Assembly: GCA_045598845.1 (NCBI GenBank)
Contig: JAZRUY010000188.1
Coordinates: forward strand, 1 to 20,691
Direction of reading: 5' to 3'
DNA from: JAZRUY01 sp045598845
GTDB taxonomy: Bacteria; Verrucomicrobiota; Lentisphaeria; Victivallales; Victivallaceae
Length of the DNA stretch: 20,691 bases
The position numbers and the translations under genes were made by a program. Below are positions 1 through 6,622 of this stretch, in pieces. The notes below the pieces were generated by a model. That model made no database searches. It saw only the letters and a program-made list of their open reading frames with translations, and was not told where the DNA came from. Each line of letters opens with the position of its first letter. Positions within the stretch are counted from its first letter, which is position 1.

Positions 1-1
1 C

Positions 2-682
2 GCCGGCTGGACGCCGCTCGTCAATACTGCTCCGCTGAGCGACTTTGTCGGCGCGGCTGACGCACAGGATTACCGTATGCTGTCGTTCGACGAAAGCGGC
101 AAGTATGACTTCCCGGTTTCCGGGCTGGCCGGACAGGTTCAGATCAAGATCTATGAAGTTGACGGGGATTATAGCCCGGTCGGCGATGCGGTTAAGAGCA
201 AGAGTGTCGCCGCCGGCATGGCATCCGATATGCTGAAAGACGTGGAACTGGACACTGAAAAACAGTATTGCGTTGAAGTTCTGGCGGTTGACGGTCAGGA
301 CACCGCTTATGCTCTGGATATGCAGAAGTCCGATAATACGGCGAAAACCGGTGCGGACTGGACCGCGCTTTCCGGTTCAGCGCCGCTGAGCGATTTTGTC
401 GGCGCGGTTGACGCGCAGGATTACCGTATGCTGTCGCTGGATGAAAGCGGCAAGTATGACTTCACGGTTTCTGAGCTGACCGGACAGGTTCAGATCAAGA
501 TCTATGAAGTTGATGAAGAGTATAATAAAACTTATGTCAAGAGCAGGACTGTCGCCGCCGGTAAGGAATCTGATACGCTGAAAGGCGTGGAACTGGACGC
601 GGGAAAACAGTATTGTGTCGCGGTGCTGGCGGTTGACGGTCAGGATACCGGATACACGCTGGAGATGAATCTTGTTCCTCCG
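2..682 (+). repeat. Tandem PPC-like repeats, two units
   Basis: In-frame repeat units start at 2 (partial) and 350. They are highly similar in DNA to units in the downstream gene. For example, 527-570 is identical to 3067-3110 (44 bases), and 604-650 is identical to 3144-3190 (47 bases). This points to recent duplication or gene conversion. Confidence 0.8.
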
Positions 683-832
683 GTTGTTTCCGGTTCCGCC
701 GCGCTGCTGTCGCCCGCTGCCGGTCCGGACCTGTCCGCCGGTCCCTTTGGCGCTGTCGCCTGTGCGGTTGACCTGTCCGTTGATGACGAATGCGGTAATC
801 TGCTCGGCAGGCAGGTCTCTAAACTTGCGTGA
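2..832 (+). CDS. PPC-like repeat surface protein, 3' part only
   Basis: The reading frame is open to the left window edge, so this is the C-terminal 276 residues of a longer protein whose start lies upstream. It holds two units of about 110 residues (from 2 and from 350). Each has the pattern GxDWTAL, APLSDFVGAxDAQDYRML, ESGKYDF, QVQIKIYEVD, LKxVELD, KQYCVxVLAVDGQDT. This resembles bacterial pre-peptidase C-terminal (PPC) beta-sandwich domains, which are usually accessory domains of exported proteins. A tail of about 50 residues follows (from 683) and is nearly identical to the tail of the next gene. By analogy with that gene, the missing N-terminal part may contain AIDA-type repeats. No C-terminal barrel, LPxTG or PEP-CTERM signal is visible. 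The fold assignment is by pattern and the role is unknown. An intrinsic terminator follows at 847. Confidence 0.82.
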   Translation, partial: AGWTPLVNTAPLSDFVGAADAQDYRMLSFDESGKYDFPVSGLAGQVQIKIYEVDGDYSPVGDAVKSKSVAAGMASDMLKDVELDTEKQYCVEVLAVDGQDTAYALDMQKSDNTAKTGADWTALSGSAPLSDFVGAVDAQDYRMLSLDESGKYDFTVSELTGQVQIKIYEVDEEYNKTYVKSRTVAAGKESDTLKGVELDAGKQYCVAVLAVDGQDTGYTLEMNLVPPVVSGSAALLSPAAGPDLSAGPFGAVACAVDLSVDDECGNLLGRQVSKLA

Positions 833-846
833 TGCCGGTGACAATT

Positions 847-877
847 CCTTGCGGGAGTCCCCCGCAAGGCTTTTTTT
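847..877 (+). terminator. Intrinsic terminator after first repeat protein
   Basis: A perfect 9-bp stem, CCTTGCGGG / CCCGCAAGG (847-855 with 861-869), has a 5-base loop. It is followed, after one base, by seven T residues (871-877). It starts 14 bases after the stop codon and ends only about 17 bases before the Shine-Dalgarno sequence of the next gene. Confidence 0.93.
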
Positions 878-894
878 GAATTGCTTTAACTTTC

Positions 895-900
895 GGAGGT
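895..900 (+). promoter_or_regulatory. Shine-Dalgarno favouring the ATG at 907
   Basis: GGAGG at 895-899 lies 7 bases before ATG 907 but only 4 before the GTG at 904. The ATG is therefore the better start. Confidence 0.75.
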
Positions 901-906
901 TCAGTG

Positions 907-3900
907 ATGGATTATGATATCGGCAGCGGAAGTTCATGTTCCGGAATCGTTTTGCATGATAATGATTCGATGAAGGTTCATGACGGCGGTATCGCTGTAT
1001 CCGCCGTTGCGGCGGGTTCCGATTGCTCAGTAAATGTATCATCTCAGGGAATGATCAGCGGCGCTTCTATTACCTGCGGAGACGGTGGCGTCTTTATTTA
1101 CGCTGCGGGATCCGCGTATGACACTTCCGTTCAGGCGGGTTGGCTGTATGTTCTTTCCGGCGGACTGGCGTCCCGGACTTCGGTCAATTCCGGCTATTTT
1201 AAAATTTCAGGATTCGGTTCCGCGGTTGATACAGTCCTTTGCGGCAGGGGAAGTCTGTTTGTCGGCGGCGGTGCCAGGGCGGACGGTGTTGCGGTTTCCT
1301 CCGGGGCATCGGTAATTATTTCTCAGGGCGGCATCGTATCGGATGTTTCGGTCGGGGTTTCCGGTATGTTGAATGTACTGTCCGGCGGGTATGCCGGAGC
1401 GGTGGTCGAAGACGGCGGTTATGTGGCGGTGTCCTCCGGCGCCGCGGTTGATTTCGCTTCTCATACCGTTTCTTCTTTGCAGTTGTCCTCCCGGTCCGCC
1501 ACGGTTCACTCCGGTACGGAGGTGCTTGACGCCGGCATAGGAAGTTACGGCCGGCTTGAAGTTTATTCCGGCGGCATTGTCAGTTCCGCTTCGGTCAAAG
1601 CAGGAGGCAGTCTGACGGTTTTATCCGGCGGTATGGTTTCGTCAGTCATCGAAGACGGCGGCTTTGTGTCCGTAGGCGATGGTGCCGAAGTGACTTTCGC
1701 CTCTCATGTGGTGAACGGACTTTCTTTAAGAGGCGGCGGCAGCGCCACGCTGCACAGCGGCACAGTGTTGTCCGGCGGTTCCGTGCTTGGCGGAATCCTG
1801 CATGTTTCCGGCGGTTTTGCTTCCGGCATAATGATTGACAGCGGTGGTGCCGCAACGGTGTTCTGCGGCGAAGTTTCATCTGCCCGGATCGGTTCCGATG
1901 CTATGCTTCGTATTGAATCCGGCGGTTATGCCGCCGGAGTGGATATCGGCTATGACGGATGCCTGAATTGTTCCGGCGGTACCGCTTCTTCTGTTTCCGT
2001 TCTGAAATACGGCAGCGCTCGTGTGTATTCCGGCGGCACTGTCTCGGATGCTGAAATCCGTTCCGGCGGCGGCATGACGGTTTTTACCGGCGGTGTTGTC
2101 GGTTCCGCTACGGTTGACAGCGGCGGCTGTCTTATTGTTTCCTCCGGCGGTATGCTGCGCGGCGCTTTGAATATCTCATCCGGCGCGGTTGCTTCCGTAT
2201 CCTCCGGCGCAATTATCGATTTCACCGTGGCGGAGCAAGTTGATCCGGATATCGCATTGATCAACGACTGGAGCCGTATCAGCGGCAAAGACGGTGCGGT
2301 TTATACCTTGACGGTAGGTGACGATCAGGTTCCCGGCTCCTATCAGCTGGCCGGCGGGGCATCCGGATTTTACAATGCGGTTACTGTGAAAACTTCCGCC
2401 GGTGATGCCGGACCGGTGTTAATATCCTCCTCCGGTGTTTTGGATTACGATGCCTCTCGCGCCTGCATTCTTTATCGCGATAATCACGATAATGAACTCC
2501 TTAAAGTTGATCTGGTGAATCAGCACGATGATGATAACTGCGCCGAGGCTGATAAACTTGACCCGCTTGGCGTTTCTTCATTTTTCTTCAACTGCGTGAC
2601 TTCGGCGGATACACAGGATTACCGTCTGCTCTCGGTTGACGAAAGCGGCCGGTATGACTTTATCCTGAACAGCCTGACTGATCAGGCGCAGATCAAGGTG
2701 CGCGAGCGGACGGATGACGGGCTGGTGACACTGAAGAGTGCCACTGCTAAATCCGGCGGGTCTTCCGCGGTGCTGAAAAATCTGGAACTGGATGCCTCCG
2801 GGATCTATTATGCTGAGATCAATGCTGTGAATGACGATACCACCGCTTACAAGGTTTTTATGCAGAAACGCGATGACACTGCGGAGCAGGGCGCCGATTG
2901 GAATGCGCTTGTCTGCAACGCTCCGTTGAGCGACTTTGTCGGTGCGGTTGACGCGCAGGATTACCGTATGCTGTCTTTTGACGAAAGCGGCAAGTATGAC
3001 TTCACGGTTTCCGGCCTGACCGGACAGGTTCAGATCAAGATATATGAAGTTGACGGGGAGTATAACAAAACTTATGTCAAGAGCAGGACTGTCGCCGCCG
3101 GTAAGGAATCCGATATGCTGAAAGGCGTGGAACTGGACGCGGAAAAACAGTATTGTGTCGCGGTGCTGGCGGTTGACGGTCAGGATACCGCTTATGCTCT
3201 GGATATGCAGAAGTCCGATAATACGGTGAAAACCGGTGCGGACTGGACAGCGCTTTCCTGCGATGTTCCGCTGACCGACTTCGTCGGCGGGTTGGATGCT
3301 CAGGATTACCGTATGCTGTCGTTTGATAAGACTGAAACCGGTGCGTATAAATTTACCGTCTCCGGTTTGGAAGCGCAGGTTCAAGTTAAGATCTGTGAAG
3401 TTGACATGGATGAATCCGGCAGGGTTCTTTCTAAAAAAACCGTCAAAAGCAAAACGATCGCCGCCGGTTTGTCTTCCGATGTGGTTGGCGGTGTTCCGTT
3501 GCCGGATAATGACAAGCAATACTGCATCGAGGTGTTGTCGGTCGGCGATAAGGATACCGCTTATTCCGTGCTGATGCAGAAAGACGATGACACGGTGGGA
3601 AAAGGCGCCTCCTGGACGGCGCTTTCCTGCGATGCTCCGCTGACCGACTTCGTCGGCGGGTTGGATGCTCAGGATTACCGTATGCTGTCGGTTGACGAAT
3701 GCGGTAAGTATGATTTCACTGTTTCTGATCTGACCTCTCCTGTTCAGATTAAAATCTATGCGCTTGACGAAGAGTGTAATAAAACTTTTGTCGCCAAGTC
3801 GACGACCGGTGAAACCGGCGGTGTATTGAAGAATGTTTGTCTTGATTCTGAAAACCGCTATTGCGTTGAAGTGCTGGCCGTCAACGGTCAGGATACCGGA

Positions 3901-4074
3901 TACAAGGTCGAAATGGATCTCGTTACTCCGGTTGTCTCCGGTTCCGCCGCGCTGCTGTCGCCCGCTGCCGGTCCGGATCTGTCCGCCGGTTCCTTCGGTG
4001 CGGTCGCCTGCGCGGTTGATCTGTCCGTTGATGAGAACCGGCTTCTCCGCCCGGATGTGACCAAAATCGCCTGA
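907..4074 (+). CDS. AIDA-type strand-loop-strand and PPC-like repeat protein
   Basis: This is a protein of 1055 residues, probably a surface or secreted adhesin-like structural protein. Residues ~27-439 are about twenty short repeats with the pattern GG-x-hydrophobic-SGG (for example VLSGG, VYSGG, VSSGG). These are typical of autotransporter passenger strand-loop-strand (AIDA) repeats that build a beta-helix. Residues ~440-541 (NDWS, YTLTV, GSYQLAGGA) form a cap or linker domain of the kind I recall after such repeats in Lentisphaerae. Four PPC-like units follow, from about residues 557, 662, 777 and 900. The last ~47 residues match the tail of the upstream gene. There is no N-terminal signal peptide (it begins MDYDIGSGSSCSG) and no C-terminal barrel, so the export route is unclear. 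Cysteines are frequent, unlike classic autotransporter passengers. A GTG three bases upstream is a possible alternative start. Exact function is unknown. Confidence 0.88.
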   Translation: MDYDIGSGSSCSGIVLHDNDSMKVHDGGIAVSAVAAGSDCSVNVSSQGMISGASITCGDGGVFIYAAGSAYDTSVQAGWLYVLSGGLASRTSVNSGYFKISGFGSAVDTVLCGRGSLFVGGGARADGVAVSSGASVIISQGGIVSDVSVGVSGMLNVLSGGYAGAVVEDGGYVAVSSGAAVDFASHTVSSLQLSSRSATVHSGTEVLDAGIGSYGRLEVYSGGIVSSASVKAGGSLTVLSGGMVSSVIEDGGFVSVGDGAEVTFASHVVNGLSLRGGGSATLHSGTVLSGGSVLGGILHVSGGFASGIMIDSGGAATVFCGEVSSARIGSDAMLRIESGGYAAGVDIGYDGCLNCSGGTASSVSVLKYGSARVYSGGTVSDAEIRSGGGMTVFTGGVVGSATVDSGGCLIVSSGGMLRGALNISSGAVASVSSGAIIDFTVAEQVDPDIALINDWSRISGKDGAVYTLTVGDDQVPGSYQLAGGASGFYNAVTVKTSAGDAGPVLISSSGVLDYDASRACILYRDNHDNELLKVDLVNQHDDDNCAEADKLDPLGVSSFFFNCVTSADTQDYRLLSVDESGRYDFILNSLTDQAQIKVRERTDDGLVTLKSATAKSGGSSAVLKNLELDASGIYYAEINAVNDDTTAYKVFMQKRDDTAEQGADWNALVCNAPLSDFVGAVDAQDYRMLSFDESGKYDFTVSGLTGQVQIKIYEVDGEYNKTYVKSRTVAAGKESDMLKGVELDAEKQYCVAVLAVDGQDTAYALDMQKSDNTVKTGADWTALSCDVPLTDFVGGLDAQDYRMLSFDKTETGAYKFTVSGLEAQVQVKICEVDMDESGRVLSKKTVKSKTIAAGLSSDVVGGVPLPDNDKQYCIEVLSVGDKDTAYSVLMQKDDDTVGKGASWTALSCDAPLTDFVGGLDAQDYRMLSVDECGKYDFTVSDLTSPVQIKIYALDEECNKTFVAKSTTGETGGVLKNVCLDSENRYCVEVLAVNGQDTGYKVEMDLVTPVVSGSAALLSPAAGPDLSAGSFGAVACAVDLSVDENRLLRPDVTKIA
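985..2222 (+). repeat. AIDA-like strand-loop-strand repeat array
   Basis: About twenty degenerate units of roughly 20 residues recur, with SGG or GG turns and alternating hydrophobic beta strands. The underlying DNA is rich in tccggcgg-type words. The protein pattern is clear, but individual unit boundaries are approximate. Confidence 0.8.
2577..3930 (+). repeat. Tandem PPC-like repeats, four units
   Basis: Units begin near 2577, 2890, 3235 and 3604, recognisable by QDYRxLS, Y-F, QxQIK and Y-V/I-E-V/I motifs. Units 2-4 open with GAxW(T/N)AL. The first unit is the most diverged. Units 2 to 4 resemble each other and those in the upstream gene closely in DNA. A cysteine in the YC motif recurs in units 2-4. 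Confidence 0.8.
3931..4034 (+). repeat. Conserved C-terminal tail coding segment (second copy)
   Basis: This 104-base segment aligns without gaps to 683-786 in the upstream gene. I count 8 base differences, 7 of them synonymous (only one Pro/Ser change). The encoded tail starts VVSGSAALLSPAAGPDLSAG. This pattern implies selection on the protein sequence. Confidence 0.85.
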
Positions 4075-4103
4075 TAGATATATCCGGGGGGCTTAAAAAT
4101 CAT

Positions 4104-4132
4104 CCGGGCGGCACACGCTGCCCGGTTTTTTT
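4104..4132 (+). terminator. Intrinsic terminator after AIDA-repeat gene
   Basis: The stem CCGGGCGGC / GCTGCCCGG has 9 pairs including one G-U, with an ACAC loop (4104-4125). Seven T residues follow (4126-4132). It lies about 30 bases after the stop codon. Confidence 0.92.
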
Positions 4133-4266
4133 ATGTTCCGAACTTCTGTTGCTTACAGATTCAGCCCGTCCTTACGGCCGCAAAATTCTGTTACTTGCTC
4201 AAACAAACGGAGAGTGCGGCTTTGTTATCCGTAACACTCTGTAAGACTGCCGTCACTGCTAACCGT

Positions 4267-4303
4267 GACTTTTCGGCTCCGAAATATTTCGGACCGAAAA
4301 GTC
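4267..4303. repeat. Long hairpin with palindromic core
   Basis: GACTTTTCGG (4267-4276) pairs with CCGAAAAGTC (4294-4303). Inside is the perfect palindrome TCCGAAATATTTCGGA (4278-4293), separated from the outer stem by a single C bulge. In total about 18 pairs are possible. No T tract follows, so this is not a standard terminator. Confidence 0.8.
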
Positions 4304-4314
4304 ATCACGCCATA

Positions 4315-4345
4315 GTCTTTTTCCGCACTTGGTGCGAAAAAAGAC
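4315..4345. repeat. Second long hairpin
   Basis: GTCTTTTTCCGCAC (4315-4328) pairs with GTGCGAAAAAAGAC (4332-4345). The stem is 14 pairs long with one mismatch and a 3-base loop. It sits only 11 bases after the preceding hairpin. Confidence 0.8.
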
Positions 4346-4353
4346 GACGGCGG

Positions 4354-4490
4354 ACGGGTGTTATGTCCACAAAACTCTATTACTTGACCGAAAAAACCGG
4401 CTAAGTCGGACGGGTGTTACAATTCATCAGGATATATTATCTGACATATTCAAACGGGTGTTATTACCACAAAATCTATTACTTGACTTA
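4354..4490. repeat. Diverged direct repeats (ACGGGTGTTA... CTATTACTTGAC)
   Basis: ACGGGTGTTA occurs at 4354, 4410 and 4454. The copies at 4354 and 4454 continue into CCACAAAA and TCTATTACTTGAC, giving two units of about 35 bases exactly 100 bases apart. A weaker third relative (GCAAAATTCTGTTACTTGCTC) lies at about 4180-4200. Spacing is irregular and no spacers of uniform size exist. Confidence 0.7.
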
Positions 4491-4496
4491 AAAACT

Positions 4497-4533
4497 AAAA
4501 AGGCCGTTAGCGCGCCGCTATGCCGGCGCGGCC
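4497..4533 (-). terminator. Intrinsic terminator of minus-strand glycan cluster
   Basis: Read on the minus strand, GGCCGCGCCG ... CGGCGC ... CGGCC forms a GC-rich hairpin. It has an inner 6-bp GCGCCG/CGGCGC stem and an outer GGCC/GGCC clamp. TTTTT follows (4501 down to 4497). It lies about 100 bases beyond the stop codon of the SGNH gene. Confidence 0.78.
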
Positions 4534-4632
4534 CTGCATACAGCATTCCGTATTCAGCAAAAACCGCCCCCCGCAGCATTTCATCACCCTGCATATTTCC
4601 ATGCTGTCTTTATTTATATCTTTATATCTTTA

Positions 4633-6615
4633 TTATTGCCGTACTTCAATGTTTCCCACCGCGAATCCCGTCTCCGGTTTCCCCTCCGCAATTATGGTTA
4701 TGCTCCCTGTTCCCGCCGGCAGGCGGAAACAGTATTTCATCCATACGTAATGATTGGATTGCGGCGCGATTTTCTGAGTTTCCCCGTTGACGGATATTTT
4801 TAAATCCGTATTCGATTTTAGTGACGGATATATGACCGGTATGACGCATACCGCGTCTTTTTCCGCATCGGTCTGCCGGCTGATATCGTATTCTCCGATT
4901 GTCGCCCGCCCGTTTCCCGCCAGGCGCAGGGCATGCAGGTCCGGCAGTTGCAGACCGTAAAATTCGTCTTCTGTTACCGCTGCGCAGGGCTGAAATACCG
5001 CGGTTTTTCCTCGCCCCCGCAGCATTGTCCGCTGCCGTTCTATTTCCAGCGGGTTGCTCCACGGTTGCTCCGCGTTTATCATGCCTGCGCCGATTTGCAT
5101 TATCAGTACTTTTTTCCCTTTTAGAAAGCGCTCCGGGGTATTTACCAGATCCTGCATGAAAGTCGTGCATATCGAAAATGAACTTTTCCGAAAAGAATCC
5201 GTTCCGGTTCCCAGTTTCGCCGCCAGCAGGGAGGGGTAGGCGTAGTGCTCCTGCTCCGAAGCATCTCCGAACGGGGACCGGATATAGGAGTTGCCGATCA
5301 CCATTACCGGGCTGCCGGGATCGCGCGGCAGCGGTTTCCCGTCATAATAAACCTCCCGGTAAACCGGCCGGCTTCCGGCAGGCAGATCGCCGGTGTCGCA
5401 GTTTTCCGGCAGATTTTTCCAGCTTTTATTTTTTGATTCCAGTACCGGAAAACTGAATTTTCCCCGGTCCAGCATCGGCGGAAAATGAAATCTTTGCAGT
5501 CTTTCCGCGGCTATACCGGTCAGAATGTCCTGCACCGTGTCCGCCGGATGATGCCCGTCCAGCGGAAATTCGTATGCGAACATGTAGCGGTCGTGATCGG
5601 CGACAATTTCCGGTGTGGCGTAAATCGTCCCGATTCCGGCTTCCAGCAGTTGTTTCGCCGTCCATGCTGTTCTGTCCGGCACCGGTGCGAATTCCGGCAG
5701 TATTACTCTGGCGGCGATGTCGCTTGAATTCGGCACAACAGAAAGTATGAACTGCACTCCGTTGGCTTCGCATATATCGCGTAATGCCAGCAGCGCTTTC
5801 ATGTTGTTTTCCGTAATTTGCGGAATTTTTGTCGGCAGCAGTTGTTTGCTTAAAGGCAGTTTCCAGTACGATTTGCCCTTCCGCCGCCACAGGGAATTCC
5901 CGTTGTCGGTGCGGTTGAATCCGGGTTTGTCCCTGTCCGCTTCCGCTTTCAGAGCGGAGGCGAACTTTTGGTTTAATTGTGTTCTTGTTTTCGGATTTTC
6001 GTATGTGTTCAGCCGGGCGGTTATTTTTTCAAGATCGCCTTTTATGCATTTTTGCTGTTCCGCAGCCGCCTCGTCCGTTATCGGCGGATTCAATTTGCGC
6101 TCCGTCAGCGGTATGTATTTTTCGCCTGTTTCCGCGAAAGGCACAGTGTCGGTGCGGAGCTGGTTTTCTTCGTACCGGTCTATTTTTCCGCCGTCCAGCA
6201 CATAATAGTTTTCCAGTTCGAACAGTTGCAGATCGTCAGCCTGCTGCTGCTGTTTCATTGCGTCCGGCAGAGATTCGAACGGGGTGATTTTTAGTTTTAC
6301 TTTGTCTCCCGCCTTGAACTCGTTGAAAGCGGTATTCCTGAAATTTTTGAATCCGTCCAGCACCAGAGCGATGTCGCGGGGGCAGGGCGCTCCTTCGAGA
6401 ATGCTGAATCCGCTGAACTGCGCGGAAAAACGGCAGTCCGGATAATCCGATGCCGCCGGATCCGGCAGCGCCGACCTGACGGTGATTTCACCCTGCACCA
6501 CGGTGCAATCCGTTTTTTCCGCAACCGCTGATTCCGCTTCCGCCGCCGTTCTCATAAACAGTGCCGCCAGTGCGGCAATGACAACGGTATATCTGCTGTT
6601 GATATACGGTTTCAT
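4633..6615 (-). CDS. AlgX/AlgJ-like exported SGNH protein (putative polysaccharide O-acetyltransferase)
   Basis: The 660-residue protein begins with a signal peptide (hydrophobic residues ~10-21, likely cleavage after AEA near residue 27). The middle resembles AlgX/AlgJ SGNH-like domains, which transfer acetyl groups to exopolysaccharides in the periplasm. LRDICEANGVQFILSVVPN (about 278-296) matches the strand before the catalytic Asp-His. DGHH supplies candidate D353 and H355, and IGNSY supplies candidate nucleophile S443, in the same D-x-H then S order as AlgX. Residues ~580-660 look like a beta-sandwich that may bind sugar. The gene starts 7 bases after the GT fusion gene and an AGGA motif precedes its ATG. 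No membrane-bound MBOAT partner (AlgI type) is in the window, so acetyl donation is unproven. Another SGNH esterase role is possible. Confidence 0.72.
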   Translation of the reverse strand: MKPYINSRYTVVIAALAALFMRTAAEAESAVAEKTDCTVVQGEITVRSALPDPAASDYPDCRFSAQFSGFSILEGAPCPRDIALVLDGFKNFRNTAFNEFKAGDKVKLKITPFESLPDAMKQQQQADDLQLFELENYYVLDGGKIDRYEENQLRTDTVPFAETGEKYIPLTERKLNPPITDEAAAEQQKCIKGDLEKITARLNTYENPKTRTQLNQKFASALKAEADRDKPGFNRTDNGNSLWRRKGKSYWKLPLSKQLLPTKIPQITENNMKALLALRDICEANGVQFILSVVPNSSDIAARVILPEFAPVPDRTAWTAKQLLEAGIGTIYATPEIVADHDRYMFAYEFPLDGHHPADTVQDILTGIAAERLQRFHFPPMLDRGKFSFPVLESKNKSWKNLPENCDTGDLPAGSRPVYREVYYDGKPLPRDPGSPVMVIGNSYIRSPFGDASEQEHYAYPSLLAAKLGTGTDSFRKSSFSICTTFMQDLVNTPERFLKGKKVLIMQIGAGMINAEQPWSNPLEIERQRTMLRGRGKTAVFQPCAAVTEDEFYGLQLPDLHALRLAGNGRATIGEYDISRQTDAEKDAVCVIPVIYPSLKSNTDLKISVNGETQKIAPQSNHYVWMKYCFRLPAGTGSITIIAEGKPETGFAVGNIEVRQ

Positions 6616-6622
6616 GCTTATC

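Larger units (their letters stand above)
4133..4489. other. Non-coding convergent region with hairpins and direct repeats
   Basis: No convincing gene is present between two convergent terminators. The short open frames here have no ribosome-binding site and no recognisable protein pattern. The stretch contains two long inverted repeats (4267-4303, 4315-4345) and diverged direct repeats with the words ACGGGTGTTA and CTATTACTTGAC. It could be a non-coding RNA locus, a decayed repetitive extragenic element, or inert spacer. Confidence 0.6.

Noticed and set aside
2578..3519. 313-codon open frame on the minus strand
   Set aside because: It is antisense to the PPC-like repeats. Its apparent repetitiveness just mirrors the real gene.
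1..4074. Single gene broken by a frameshift (both repeat proteins as one)
   Set aside because: The first frame ends with a complete conserved tail, a stop and a strong terminator. The second has its own ribosome-binding site and its own tail, so they are two paralogs.
4354..4490. CRISPR-like array
   Set aside because: There are only two good copies with diverged, unevenly spaced units, no uniform spacers and no cas genes.
4502..4533. tRNA-like or attC-like GC-rich fold
   Set aside because: The hairpin has a U tract on the minus strand and lies just beyond the minus-strand cluster, so a terminator explains it better. There is no anticodon or TPsiC arm.
4329..4790. Possible small plus-strand gene in the convergent region
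   Set aside because: It has no Shine-Dalgarno, runs through direct repeats and a minus-strand terminator, and enters the SGNH gene antisense. The protein has no recognisable pattern.
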